Shown here one piece after another: positions 1-8,850 of a stretch of DNA of 64,000 nt. The notes under the pieces were generated by a model, which saw only the letters and a list, made by a program, of their open reading frames with translations, made no database searches and was not told where the DNA came from. Each line of letters begins with the position of its first letter. Position 1 is the first letter of the stretch. The DNA lies in NCBI RefSeq assembly GCF_015207425.1, contig NZ_JADEWZ010000008.1:107077-171076 (forward strand). Reading direction: 5' to 3'. Made by a program: the position numbers and the translations under genes. Source of the stretch: Lusitaniella coriacea LEGE 07157 (GTDB lineage Bacteria; Cyanobacteriota; Cyanobacteriia; Cyanobacteriales; Spirulinaceae).

Positions 1-2
1 AC

Positions 3-95
3 GTGGTAAGTTTAGGAATAAGTTTTTTGCTGACACCTGATGGTCGATGGTGCGTGGGGGATAACAAGGAAGCCTCGCCATATCCGATCGCGTAA
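3..95 (+). CDS. possible C-terminal end of an upstream gene (partial)
   Basis: Frame 3 is open from the window edge to a TAA at 93-95 and reads about 30 residues of plausible protein ending ASPYPIA. It could be the tail of a gene that starts before the window. It is too short to identify and could also be chance, because the other frames stop early. No function is proposed. Confidence 0.25.
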   Translation: MVSLGISFLLTPDGRWCVGDNKEASPYPIA

Positions 96-162
96 GAAGC
101 TGATTAGCTTAACACGATACAGAGCGCCCGATTCCCTCTAGTTGATAATACGCTTGATGCTT

Positions 163-1065
163 TTATTCGCGCTGCTTCAATCGTAACTGTTTTTGTTTTT
201 CTTGCTGGCGCGATCGCTTCGCTTCGGTGAGACTGTCGTAACAATGGGGACAGCAAATCCCTTCCTGATATTGGGGGGACTGTTTATCCGCTGGCGCAAT
301 GGGATATCCACAACCCCGACAAAGATCGTAACTCCCCGTTTCGAGTCCGTGCTTAACAGCAATTCGCTCGTCGAAAACAAAACATTCCCCCACCCACAAA
401 CTTTCTTCCGGAGGGATTTCTTCTAAGTATTTGAGAATACCCCCTTTGAGGTGATACACCTCCTTAAAGCCGCGATCGAGTAGATAGGATGTTGCCTTTT
501 CGCAGCGAATGCCCCCCGTACAGAATAGCGCAACTTTGGGGTTTTTGTGGGGATCGAGATGATTGCAAACATAGTCGGGAAACTCTCGAAAAGATTCCGT
601 GTGAGGGTTTTGTGCGCCTTGAAACGTACCGATTTCCACTTCATAGTTATTGCGCGTATCAATCGCAATTGTATCGGGATCGTGCAGGAGATCGTTCCAT
701 TCTTGAGGGCTAATATATTCTCCCACGCGATCGCTTGGATCGACTTCTGGCTTTCCGAGGGTGACAATTTCTTTTTTGATGCGGACTTTGAGGCGTTCAA
801 AGGGTTGTCGTTCGCTGGAAGATTCTTTGTGTTCGAGGTCACGAAAAAGGGGATCGCTACGGAGAAACGCCAGTACTTCGTCAATTCCCTGGCGAGAACC
901 CGCGATCGTTCCGTTGATTCCTTCGGTTGCTAAGAGGATCGTTCCTTTAATCGCGCGATCGCGGCAATAAGATAACAATACCCCTTGTCGTTCTCCCAGG
1001 TCTGACAAACGGACAAATTCATAAAAGGTGGCAACAATCTGGGACATGAGCGAGCTGTTAGTCAT
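163..1065 (-). CDS. trhO: tRNA uridine(34) hydroxylase, rhodanese-like (TrhO/YceA)
   Basis: The 300-residue protein matches the TrhO (YceA) family, which makes 5-hydroxyuridine at the wobble base of certain tRNAs using oxygen. The N-terminal acylphosphatase-like part (about 1-100) is followed by a rhodanese domain with the catalytic loop CTGGIRCEK, whose Cys is residue 182. The C-terminal tail has a cysteine cluster (CRGC near 249-252 and CCPHC near 271-275) that may bind metal, and a Lys/Arg/Gln-rich end. A second Met at residue 7 (MSQIVATFYEF) is an equally good start. It sits alone on the minus strand, next to a tRNA gene on the other strand. Confidence 0.9.
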   Translation of the reverse strand: MTNSSLMSQIVATFYEFVRLSDLGERQGVLLSYCRDRAIKGTILLATEGINGTIAGSRQGIDEVLAFLRSDPLFRDLEHKESSSERQPFERLKVRIKKEIVTLGKPEVDPSDRVGEYISPQEWNDLLHDPDTIAIDTRNNYEVEIGTFQGAQNPHTESFREFPDYVCNHLDPHKNPKVALFCTGGIRCEKATSYLLDRGFKEVYHLKGGILKYLEEIPPEESLWVGECFVFDERIAVKHGLETGSYDLCRGCGYPIAPADKQSPQYQEGICCPHCYDSLTEAKRSRQQEKQKQLRLKQRE

Positions 1066-1197
1066 GTTAAGGATTAGCAGCTTGGATACCAGTCGATTGA
1101 AGATCGAATCGAGATGTATATCACCTTACAAGAAGGGCGTTTCGGGTTTCCCGCAAAAAAAATTTCTTTTTCTTCTACGCAAAAGAGCTGCAACGTG

Positions 1198-1203
1198 TAT
1201 AAT
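1198..1203 (+). promoter_or_regulatory. candidate -10 box for the tRNA-Ala gene
   Basis: A perfect TATAAT lies about 54 bases before the mature tRNA start. No good -35 hexamer is seen at 16-18 bases upstream, so this rests mainly on the -10 match and on the position. Confidence 0.4.
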
Positions 1204-1256
1204 AGCAAATGCGCGCTTAGTAAACGGGCTTCTGAAATAAGAAGCAAGCGTTGTTT

Positions 1257-1329
1257 GGGGGTATAGCTCAGTTGGTAGAGCGCCTGCTTTGCAAGCAGGA
1301 CGTCAGGAGTTCGAGTCTCCTTACCTCCA
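1257..1329 (+). tRNA. tRNA-Ala (anticodon TGC)
   Basis: All four arms fold. The 7-bp acceptor stem GGGGGTA/TACCTCC contains the G3-U70 wobble that identifies alanine tRNAs. The D arm carries AGCTCAGTTGGTAGAGC, the anticodon stem CCTGC/GCAGG holds the loop TTTGCAA (anticodon TGC), and the T arm is AGGAG-TTCGAGT-CTCCT. The discriminator base is A1329. CCA is not encoded, so the end must be added after transcription. No intron is present. Confidence 0.97.
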
Positions 1330-1453
1330 CTTTCAATAGTCCAAAGGAAAAGTTTTCGACAGGTAGGACAGACGCGGGAACGCGAAGAAAGGGGTGTAGA
1401 GCCTTATCTTCTCAATTTCCCGTGCCATAGGTTGCGTTATGCAACTTCAGTTC

Positions 1454-2113
1454 CTAATCCTCATTAAACTCTAAATTCTCGTAAATTGCGGCAAACCGAG
1501 GCGTAAACCCTTCAGCATACTCCACCTCCATAAACTCAATCACCCCAAACCCCTTACCTTGCACTTCGCCAATGATAATTTGTCCCAAACTCTGTGCGTC
1601 AGCACTTGAGAAGTGAATGACTCGTTTTGCCCAAGGATAGAATGAATCGCTCTCCTGGATTGGGATACGCTCCCAATTATTGCTGCTTAAAACATCCTCT
1701 ACATAGGATTGTTCCATTTCCTCAGCCGTTTGGGAATTGCTGGGAAAGAAGAAATGGAGGTAAGCCGCATCGTTGGCTTCTCCCGTCTCCGTCTTTGCTA
1801 GGAAGCGATAGCCGCACCCTTCACCAGAGCAACCGCTTTCGGTAACGAAGGACTCAGAGGGGAAATAGGTTGTAAAAGGTGCTGTGGGTTCGTTGTAGAG
1901 GGTTAAGGTGATTTCCTCCGTTTCCCCTTCGATACTAAGGTTTGCCGTTTTTTGAACGGGTCTAGCGGTCGAAGCAGAGGCTGTCGCTGTAATGGGATCG
2001 CTGCTAGCTTGAGATGTAATAGCGTTGTTGGATGGTGTTTGTTCAGAAGTACACCCGAATGTCATTCCCAAAAATATCAGCGCGATCGCGGTTTGTCCAA
2101 TTCTGTTTTTCAT
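1454..2113 (-). CDS. hypothetical lipoprotein
   Basis: The 219-residue protein begins with a basic n-region (MKNR), a hydrophobic stretch and then FLGMTFGC at 14-21. This resembles a lipobox with Cys21 as the lipidated residue, although Thr-Phe-Gly before the Cys is not ideal. A Ser/Thr/Ala-rich linker follows to about residue 55, then a globular domain with no motif I recognise. A Cys-rich piece (CSGEGCGYRF, about 94-103) could form a disulfide. It is probably exported and anchored in a membrane. No operon partner is evident. Confidence 0.6.
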   Translation of the reverse strand: MKNRIGQTAIALIFLGMTFGCTSEQTPSNNAITSQASSDPITATASASTARPVQKTANLSIEGETEEITLTLYNEPTAPFTTYFPSESFVTESGCSGEGCGYRFLAKTETGEANDAAYLHFFFPSNSQTAEEMEQSYVEDVLSSNNWERIPIQESDSFYPWAKRVIHFSSADAQSLGQIIIGEVQGKGFGVIEFMEVEYAEGFTPRFAAIYENLEFNED

Positions 2114-2273
2114 GATTTCCCCTCACCTTCTTGTCTTAATATTAGCTTTCGATAACTCAACACGACATTCCGGATATTATTCCCTAGTGGTTCGTTAACC
2201 TCAATCTTGTGTATTGAGAGCGACGGGGGAACGGGGGAAATTTTTTGACCCACAAAGTAAAAACACAAAAAAA

Positions 2274-2349
2274 GTAGATTGAATCAATAGTGAAGTGAAA
2301 CGAAAAAAAATGCTACTCTTCTTTAGTTTTCTCACTCGATTCAACCTAC
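2274..2349 (-). terminator. imperfect long inverted repeat downstream of msrA
   Basis: GTAGATTGAATC (2274-2285) and GATTCAACCTAC (2338-2349) are inverted copies with one mismatch, and pairing continues weakly inward. The hairpin starts 19 bases after the msrA stop on the minus strand, so it could end that transcript. No clean T-run follows it, so a dispersed palindromic repeat is an alternative. Confidence 0.4.
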
Positions 2350-2367
2350 CCAATTAACAATTTCACA

Positions 2368-3015
2368 TTAGACCGTTGCAGGATAGCAAACCTTCGTTCC
2401 ACCTAACCCACAATATCCGTTGGGATTTTTGGCAAGGTACTGCTGGTGGTAATCTTCCGCGTAGTAAAACTCAGGCGCATCAATAATTTCGGTGGTGATG
2501 TTGGGATAACCTTGGGCGCTTAAAGCTTTCTGGTACGCTTCTTTTGAGGCTTCAGCTAATTCTTTTTGAGCATCGGAATAAGCATAAATTCCCGAGCGAT
2601 ACTGGGTTCCTGCATCGTTCCCCTGGCGCATTCCTTGGGTGGGGTTATGACTTTCCCAAAATACTTTCAATAAGTCTTCGTAGCTTATTTTGTTGGGATC
2701 GTAGACGACAAAAACCACTTCATTGTGACCCGTCATTCCCGAACAAACTTCTCGGTAGGTGGGGTTGGGGGTGATGCCAGCCGCATAACCCACTGCGGTG
2801 GTGAAAACGCCGTCTAGCTCCCAAAATTTGCGCTCTGCACCCCAAAAACAACCCATACCAAAAATTGCCTGTTTCATTCCTTCCGGGAAGGGAGGTTTTA
2901 GGGGATTGCCGTTGACGTAGTGTTTTTCGGGAACAGGCATCGATTGCGCGCGTCCGGGTAATGCTTCCTCTGCGGTGGGTAAGCTGTTCTTTTTACCAAA
3001 TCCAAATAGCACCAT
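2368..3015 (-). CDS. msrA: peptide methionine sulfoxide reductase MsrA
   Basis: MsrA reduces the S form of methionine sulfoxide in proteins and is part of oxidative-stress repair. The 215-residue protein carries the active-site motif GMGCFWGAE, with the nucleophilic Cys at residue 56, and the family blocks TAVGYAAG and DYHQQYL. The N-terminal 45 residues, including [18 protein letters not shown], match the longer MsrA form that has an extra leader before the catalytic domain. The ending [11 protein letters not shown] supplies a candidate resolving cysteine. It appears to be a single-gene unit. Confidence 0.95.
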   Translation of the reverse strand: MVLFGFGKKNSLPTAEEALPGRAQSMPVPEKHYVNGNPLKPPFPEGMKQAIFGMGCFWGAERKFWELDGVFTTAVGYAAGITPNPTYREVCSGMTGHNEVVFVVYDPNKISYEDLLKVFWESHNPTQGMRQGNDAGTQYRSGIYAYSDAQKELAEASKEAYQKALSAQGYPNITTEIIDAPEFYYAEDYHQQYLAKNPNGYCGLGGTKVCYPATV

Positions 3016-3160
3016 AATTTTTAAATTAAGATTCGCGATCGCGTATTGTGAAGTTATTTAACATTATAAAGAAAAAACTTGGAAACATGGGGTCTTCAGG
3101 TAAGGGCATATTCAGCCGTGTTATAAGGATCGAAACTACTGCTCGTGGCGGGAGGGGAAA

Positions 3161-3844
3161 ATGGTTGTTACCCATAAAGTCTCACTCGAACAACCCTCAT
3201 CCAGAATTGTGATGCGGGGGGTTAGTTGGCAAACCTATAAAACCTTGATGTCAGAGGTGGGGGACGATCGCGCGTGGAAAGTTGCTTACGATCGCGGAAT
3301 ATTAGAAATTAGAATGCCATTGTTGGAACATGAAATCCCCAAGGGATTGTTGGAAAGTTTTGTTGAGGCGATCGCGGACGAACTAGAAATTGAGGTGATG
3401 AAGGCGGGATCGCTGACCCTGGAACGGGAAGATTTAACCCATGCTGTCGAACCAGATTCTTGTTTTTATATTCAAAATGAGCCGCGAGTCAGGGGACGCA
3501 AAGCAATCATCTTACCCAATGATCCGCCGCCAGATTTAGCGATTGAGTCGGACTATACAAATTCCTCAATCAACAAACAAGCCCTTTATTCGGCGTTAGG
3601 CGTTCCTGAACTGTGGCGCTACACAAAAAAAACCTTGGTGGTGTACGGTCGAATTGAGGGAGGATACGAACAACGCGATCGCAGTTTGGCGTTTCCGTTT
3701 GTCCCCATTGCGGAGATTCCCCATTTTATCGAGCAAAGTCGCGCGATCGGTCAACGCAGTGCGGTTCGCTTGTTTCGCCAGCGCATTCAATATATTCTAA
3801 AATCCAACAACAGGGAGGATGGGTTGAGCGACGAACTCAGTTGA
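3161..3844 (+). CDS. Uma2 family protein (DUF820, PD-(D/E)XK-like)
   Basis: The 227-residue protein has the Uma2 core: EPDSCFYI near 116-123, PPPDLAIES near 142-150, and KQALYSALGVPELW near 159-172. These give the Asp, Glu and Lys positions of a PD-(D/E)XK nuclease fold. Uma2 proteins are expanded in cyanobacteria and their cellular role is unknown. A strong GGAGGGG ribosome site precedes the ATG. The next gene starts 3 bases after the stop, so the two are probably cotranscribed. This is one of three Uma2 genes in the window (also at 6384 and 45186). Confidence 0.85.
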   Translation: MVVTHKVSLEQPSSRIVMRGVSWQTYKTLMSEVGDDRAWKVAYDRGILEIRMPLLEHEIPKGLLESFVEAIADELEIEVMKAGSLTLEREDLTHAVEPDSCFYIQNEPRVRGRKAIILPNDPPPDLAIESDYTNSSINKQALYSALGVPELWRYTKKTLVVYGRIEGGYEQRDRSLAFPFVPIAEIPHFIEQSRAIGQRSAVRLFRQRIQYILKSNNREDGLSDELS

Positions 3845-3847
3845 ACT

Positions 3848-4507
3848 ATGCCACAAAAAGACAATTCTAAGGGGTCGTTCACGATTATTGAGTTCTGCGT
3901 TATTCTTCTAATCTTAGGAGTGATAGCCGCGATCGCGCTCCCTTCTTTGTTGGGTCAATCGATTAAGGATGGAGGGAGTATAGGCGAAAACAATGTTGGT
4001 ACAATGAACCGAGGTCAAATGGGTTACGTCTGGAATAACAAGCGTTTTGCAACCTCTATCGCAGATTTAGAGACTGGTATCCCAACTTCATCGGAAACTT
4101 ACGAATACTCCCTTCGTTCGACTCCCTTGTACGCCATCCATTACGCAACACCGCGTCAGAGGAAACGGAGCATCAAAGGCTATGTTGGGATAGTTGTATT
4201 GGCTGATATCGATCGCGAAACGGGAGAGTTAGAGACAGGACAACTGGTGTGTGCAGTGCAAAAAGCAAAAACTTCTCGTCCTTCCGATCCCATTTTCAAA
4301 AGAGGTGCTTTTGTTTGTCCCCCAGGAACAAAGAATCGCCGCCAGAAACAGAGAAAAATTAAGATACGCGATCGCGATTTGCAATTAGCCTACCAATCTC
4401 TCGCATTTTCAGAAGCAGGCAATTCCCAACGGGCGAGAGAGTTAGCCGCTACAATCAAAGATGCAAAGATAAAAGAGAAAGCACTTGCCGCGTGCTGCCA
4501 AAAGTAG
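3848..4507 (+). CDS. type IV pilin-like G/H family protein
   Basis: The 219-residue protein has a class III (prepilin) leader, KGSFTIIEF, followed by a hydrophobic helix (about 11-35) and then the pilin G/H pattern: NNVGTMNRGQMGYV, then KRFATSIADLETGI and a YEYSL strand. It would be inserted in the membrane and may join a type IV pilus or pseudopilus. The leader is odd: Gly9 is followed by Ser and the conserved Glu is residue 15, so Glu is +6 if cleavage follows Gly9 and +5 only if it follows Ser10. The last 60 residues add a basic stretch and a TPR-like helix pair not usual for the family. It is probably translated together with the Uma2 gene just before it. Confidence 0.75.
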   Translation: MPQKDNSKGSFTIIEFCVILLILGVIAAIALPSLLGQSIKDGGSIGENNVGTMNRGQMGYVWNNKRFATSIADLETGIPTSSETYEYSLRSTPLYAIHYATPRQRKRSIKGYVGIVVLADIDRETGELETGQLVCAVQKAKTSRPSDPIFKRGAFVCPPGTKNRRQKQRKIKIRDRDLQLAYQSLAFSEAGNSQRARELAATIKDAKIKEKALAACCQK

Positions 4508-4636
4508 ATCCCTGACGCGATCGCGGATTTTGAACAACAAAAATAACGCGACAACTTAATTCCTCTTGTTCGATTTGAACAATGGCGTATTCCCGCATCC
4601 GAGTTTCGGATGCAGATGATGGCAGCTTACTGCAAA

Positions 4637-4933
4637 CTATTGGATTTCGTAGTCTACCGAGAGAATCCCTGCCAAAATCGGTTGAATTAGAGTTTGCACG
4701 ACTTCTTGATGAGCGGGATGGGGTTGGTACGTTTCGAGAGCATCGCGATCGCGGAAACGAACGACTAAGGCGTGTTCAAAGCCTTGAGCGCGATCTGAGA
4801 AGTTTTCGCCACAGGATAAATCCTCAATTTCGGGAATTTGCTCTTTGAGTCCCTTCAACTTATCCATTACAAGGGAAATTGTTCCTGGCGAGGTTCCTTC
4901 TTTCCACTTAAACAAAACGATATGTTCAACCAT
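4637..4933 (-). CDS. Dabb (stress-responsive A/B barrel) domain protein
   Basis: The 98-residue protein fits a single Dabb domain. It starts with the typical first strand MVEHIVLFKWKEG, then GLKEQIPEIEDLSCGENF, the strand HALVVRFRDRDAL, and ends YQPHPAHQEVVQTLIQPIL. Dabb proteins are small dimeric ferredoxin-like barrels. Some are enzymes, but most bacterial ones have no assigned reaction. The next minus-strand gene ends 45 bases upstream, so the two may share a transcript. Confidence 0.85.
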   Translation of the reverse strand: MVEHIVLFKWKEGTSPGTISLVMDKLKGLKEQIPEIEDLSCGENFSDRAQGFEHALVVRFRDRDALETYQPHPAHQEVVQTLIQPILAGILSVDYEIQ

Positions 4934-4978
4934 TTAATGAATTGGGTAGCGCACATTAAAACCTTATGGATTGTACCG

Positions 4979-6373
4979 CTACAGAGGGATCTTCACCAAT
5001 TCTTCACAAACCAAACGAGCGAGTTTTTCGGCTGCACCCGATTCTCCACGAACCTTCCGCAGGCGATCGCGCATTTCTGACAATTTTTTTGGATGTTCGA
5101 GATAATCCACCACCATTGCGCCAATTTCCTGGGGTTCTAGTTTTCCCAATAATTCGGGGACAATCTCTTCTTTTGCCCAAATATTCGGCCATGCGTACAA
5201 TCGTTTATGCTTGCGTGTGGATTGGATAGCGAACCAATTCACTAATTTGGCAAAACTCGATCCCACACCGGGTAAATTAACCAAAATACCTGGTATTCCG
5301 TCCCAAGCGCGCATGGTGTCCAGTTGTTGGGTGGGGAGTAAAACCAGCATGGGAACGGCGAGTGCGCTGAGTTCTGCGGTGTTCGCGCCAATGGTTGTCA
5401 AACAAATACGGCATTGGGAGAGAAGATCGTAGGCGGGAAATTGGGTAACCAGATCGATGCGAACTCCGCCAGAGGTTTTTAAGAAGGGGGTTTCGCCTTC
5501 CAAAGCGATTAATTCTGCACTGATGTTACCTGCGTTGGCAATAACAGGGTTTTGTTGCGAGTCGGCGTATTGAGCTAGGGTTGTTACGTCTAGGGTGGGT
5601 GCAACGGGAATGAAAAAGCGAGTTTGCGGACGTTGTTGGTTGATATATTCCGCGATCGCGCAACAAAGGGGAACCCCCACCCTCAACTTCATTCCTTTCG
5701 ATCCTGGAAGAAGTCCAATAAGTTCGTTATTTGTCCTTTGTCCTGGGGGATGATTAGCTACACCCGCTCCTACATTATCTTTCCCTGGATTGGGCGCAAG
5801 CATTGCGCCCCTACCCTCTATCGTCATGTCCTCCAAACTTCCCTCATTCTCACTTTCCCCTTTCCCCTTTAACCTTTCCCCGTCCCCAATATCAACGTCT
5901 GCCATCAAATCTCCCACGACCGTCAATTTATGCTGGTATTCTGGCGGTACGCGCACGGAAGGATTCATTACTCCAAACGCATCCACCCAACGCCACCACC
6001 GGGCATCCCACTCGGCGTAAATAACCGTGCGATATCCCAATCGCTTGCCAATAATCACCGGAAAGAGTTGATCTCCCCCCAAAAATAGAACAATTCCGCG
6101 ATCGCGCCAATCCCAATTTTCCGCAGTCTTCCCCCACAGGAGAAAGGGAAAGAAGTGTTTTGCGGCTTGAACTCTGTCAATTTCCGGATAAGAACGTGCG
6201 ATGTCTGCCTCTTTCCCCGTTGCATTGGGACAGGGCGATAAAATAACCGAGATGCGAAGCTGAGAACGATCTTCACTCAGTTGCCTCCTCAGTTCTCTCA
6301 CCACCGGACGCACCCAAGTTGTTAATTCTCCGGGTCCATTGGACAAAATCAAAATATCTTGGGCGTTTCCCAT
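4979..6373 (-). CDS. LpxB-like glycosyltransferase (lipid-A-disaccharide synthase-related)
   Basis: The 464-residue protein has a GT-B style layout like LpxB: SNGPGELTTWVRPVVREL near the N-terminus, LGGDQLFPVIIGKRLGY (98-114), TVVGDLMADV (151-160), and LLPGSKGMKLRVGVPL starting near 221. LTTIGANTAELSAL follows in the second half. True LpxB has VGHPL and LLPGSR at the matching places, so the donor site looks altered. Between 161 and 216 lies a hydrophilic, repeat-poor insertion rich in Gly, Glu and Asn that splits the two halves. The substrate is unknown. It may act in surface lipid or polysaccharide synthesis. Confidence 0.7.
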   Translation of the reverse strand: MGNAQDILILSNGPGELTTWVRPVVRELRRQLSEDRSQLRISVILSPCPNATGKEADIARSYPEIDRVQAAKHFFPFLLWGKTAENWDWRDRGIVLFLGGDQLFPVIIGKRLGYRTVIYAEWDARWWRWVDAFGVMNPSVRVPPEYQHKLTVVGDLMADVDIGDGERLKGKGESENEGSLEDMTIEGRGAMLAPNPGKDNVGAGVANHPPGQRTNNELIGLLPGSKGMKLRVGVPLCCAIAEYINQQRPQTRFFIPVAPTLDVTTLAQYADSQQNPVIANAGNISAELIALEGETPFLKTSGGVRIDLVTQFPAYDLLSQCRICLTTIGANTAELSALAVPMLVLLPTQQLDTMRAWDGIPGILVNLPGVGSSFAKLVNWFAIQSTRKHKRLYAWPNIWAKEEIVPELLGKLEPQEIGAMVVDYLEHPKKLSEMRDRLRKVRGESGAAEKLARLVCEELVKIPL

Positions 6374-6383
6374 TATGTTTTAT

Positions 6384-7214
6384 TCATGGGTTTTCTCGCG
6401 CGATCGCGGATACTTGTTCGAGGTCGAGTCCAGTCATCCGAGCAACCTTTTCAACATCCATTCCTTCTCGCAACAAATTGAGAGCGCATTCTTTGAGTTG
6501 GGATTGAGCAAGTTCCTTCTGCTGGCGTTCGAGTTCGGCGCGTTCGTCGCCAATCAGCAGAAGATTCCCCTCCATATCCCACCACCGCAGCCAAAGTTGA
6601 GTTTGATTTTGATAAGTTCCGTCCCAAAGTCCCAATTCTACTCCCAAGGGCGCGATCGCGTAATGTCCCCTTACATTGGCAGTTAGGGGTTGATAGGCAA
6701 AATCGACCAAGTGATACACTTCCAGCTTTTGCGTCGCAATTTCATAAATTCCGTAGTAGGGAATGCGGATAATGCGCTCGTACACCCAGAACTTACCCGG
6801 TCGAACCGCTTCGCTATCCTGAACCATTCCCAAAGGCGTTGCATCTCGTTCCTCTGAACCGTCCCCACTGGCAAATTCCAAAGCGACCAGAGGAGCCATC
6901 AACTCACGCCAAAAGACGTAGGAACGGCGAACTTTGCCATCGAGCAACGGCGGTACATTGGGAACGTAAAACCAATCCGGTGCTTCTGCTCCCTTTTCGG
7001 GGGGATCGGTTTGCCGCCAGTAGATACCGCAGTCCTGACCGATCGCGTACTGTCCGTCGGGATGGCGTTGTTGCAAAATTGAACCAATCGAGTCGGTTAG
7101 AATTAGACTTTGGGGATGTTCTTGAAAATTCTTCACAAAAGAACCATCTTCAAAAGGGAGTTGAGTGTGGTCGGGAAAAGGAGGGGGAAGCTCGATCTTT
7201 GAGGATGTTTGCAT
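6384..7214 (-). CDS. Uma2 family protein with C-terminal coiled coil
   Basis: The 276-residue protein belongs to the larger Uma2/DUF820 group. EAPDWFYVPNVPP (about 77-89) holds the Asp of the nuclease-like fold and APLVALEFASGDG (about 107-119) the acidic strand. KFWVYERIIRIPYYGIYE follows. The tail from about 225 is a coiled coil (GDERAELERQQKELAQSQLKE) ending in a small helical element, MDVEKVARMTGLDLEQVSAI, like those on many cyanobacterial Uma2 proteins. The stop lies 10 bases before the start of the LpxB-like gene on the same strand, so the pair is probably one operon. Confidence 0.85.
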   Translation of the reverse strand: MQTSSKIELPPPFPDHTQLPFEDGSFVKNFQEHPQSLILTDSIGSILQQRHPDGQYAIGQDCGIYWRQTDPPEKGAEAPDWFYVPNVPPLLDGKVRRSYVFWRELMAPLVALEFASGDGSEERDATPLGMVQDSEAVRPGKFWVYERIIRIPYYGIYEIATQKLEVYHLVDFAYQPLTANVRGHYAIAPLGVELGLWDGTYQNQTQLWLRWWDMEGNLLLIGDERAELERQQKELAQSQLKECALNLLREGMDVEKVARMTGLDLEQVSAIARENP

Positions 7215-7327
7215 TATCTCAGTTTTGAGAGAGTTTTCGAGTCAGGCGTACAACGCCCACCAGATATAAGTCAGTGCCGTTCGGGTTAAAATATTTTAAA
7301 TCGCGATCGCGTCTCTGAATAATTGCG

Positions 7328-8569
7328 ATGCTCTTCGAGAAATCTAAAAATGAGGCTCTAGAGTCAATGAAGCGCAACATCAAGAACTCGCTCTCGAATC
7401 TTACTTGGCCTTGGTGGTTTCCATATCCCAGTTCTTGGTTGAGAACTTTCATTTTAATCCCAATTGCCTTTCCTTTGAATGCGCTCATCCTATTCGGGAC
7501 GATTGGCATTCTTGTCTCTGTCTCACAGCGCGATTTAATTATTTTAACAATTGCAACGATCGCGGCTATTATTTTACCCACGATAATTCTCTCTTTCATC
7601 TATCACATTGGTTGGTATAAATGGCAGCCGCAAGCCAGCCCCAAAACGCGAGCTGGATGGTTGCCTAAAGGGAATAGCCTCTGGCAGGGATTCACAGCAA
7701 CGCTGGTGATGATATTTTCTTTTACGACCCTTTTTACCTTACTTTTAAGCTTTATTTTGCTAGGGTGTAAACTTTCCTCTATTCCTGAAACAGGTCAGGA
7801 TGTAGCGGAGTGTGCATCTCGTTCTTTAGGACAAGTAGCTGGCGCGATCGCGCGTCAAACCACTCATGTTTGGAATTTGGAGGGAGAAGGGGTTTTCCTA
7901 CAACAAAGAGAGCAGATCGACGTGCGCCCGTGGTTGTTACTGTGGGTCATTATCGCTGCTTACTTTTACCAGGGAGAATATGGCATCAGAAAATCTTTGA
8001 TTCCTTTTCTGCAAAAAAAGAGACAAAAGCGCCGAAAAATCAATCGCCAGAAACAACAATCCACACCCAACATCGATCCCCTCGATACAGAATTGGCGAG
8101 ATTGCGGGGCGATATGGGATTAACAGCCGTTAGACGAAATTCGGATCCCTTGGAACCAAGAGTGCAGGCAGGACGCACCCCGATGCGGCGGAGACTCTTG
8201 CCTCTTTTCGGTTTGAGTGTCGCTGCATTCATCGGCGCGATCTCGCTTTACTTCGGCTGGCAGTATCTCTTGCAACCCCAACCCACAGCAGCCCCCATTC
8301 CTGCAATACAGACTTCCCCAACTGTTCCAATTCCCCCGCCCAAACCATTTTCAGAAGCCGTCAAAGCCGCAACCCAAGCAGCCCAACTCGCTCAAACGGC
8401 AAAAACTCCCTCCGAGTGGCAATTGGTTGCCCAACAGTGGCAAATTGCAGCAAATTCAATGAAAAGCGTGCCTTCAAATAGCGCCCAATTCAATCTTGCA
8501 CGCCAGAAAGCAATGGAGTACGAAAAGAATCTTCAGTACGCTAAGGCAAACGCTGCAAAGGGACGGTAG
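7328..8569 (+). CDS. membrane protein with C-terminal W/VP helical repeat
   Basis: The 413-residue protein has about five hydrophobic segments (about 40-62, 66-94, 117-146, 199-214 and 293-316), a basic region near 225-245, a Pro-rich linker (about 320-342) and a C-terminal helical unit: AAQLAQTAKTPSEWQLVAQQ, then WQIAANSMKSVP and FNLARQKAMEYEKNLQYA. The same A-W-W-VP-A-Y pattern recurs in the protein at 39980-41722. No enzyme motif is visible. An ATG at 7367 is an alternative start. It may be an envelope or secretion accessory protein, but the function is unknown. Confidence 0.6.
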   Translation: MLFEKSKNEALESMKRNIKNSLSNLTWPWWFPYPSSWLRTFILIPIAFPLNALILFGTIGILVSVSQRDLIILTIATIAAIILPTIILSFIYHIGWYKWQPQASPKTRAGWLPKGNSLWQGFTATLVMIFSFTTLFTLLLSFILLGCKLSSIPETGQDVAECASRSLGQVAGAIARQTTHVWNLEGEGVFLQQREQIDVRPWLLLWVIIAAYFYQGEYGIRKSLIPFLQKKRQKRRKINRQKQQSTPNIDPLDTELARLRGDMGLTAVRRNSDPLEPRVQAGRTPMRRRLLPLFGLSVAAFIGAISLYFGWQYLLQPQPTAAPIPAIQTSPTVPIPPPKPFSEAVKAATQAAQLAQTAKTPSEWQLVAQQWQIAANSMKSVPSNSAQFNLARQKAMEYEKNLQYAKANAAKGR

Positions 8570-8834
8570 ATTTAAGCGCTCTCCCGATCCGACACTTGCA
8601 TAATGCGATGTCTATCCAAGTCAATACACATTGGTCTATTTTCGTCAATATTTTTATTTTTAAAATTTGTTAATTTTATTTTGATGTTAAGACTCACTTT
8701 TTGTAAAGAATTGGTTACACATTTATATCAATTTGTGTCAGATCTAGAGTTTGGGTGAAATTGGGTTGACATTTTCTGTTACAAAAACGAGTATCGATCC
8801 TCGTGCAAAAATTACGGTTCTAACGTCAAGTTTT

Positions 8835-8840
8835 AAGGAG
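8835..8840 (+). promoter_or_regulatory. ribosome binding site of chlH
   Basis: AAGGAG lies 10 bases before the chlH ATG and fixes that start. The 281-base gap before the gene is AT-rich and must hold its promoter, but I could not single out convincing -35/-10 boxes. Confidence 0.6.
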
Positions 8841-8850
8841 AAGCATCTTT

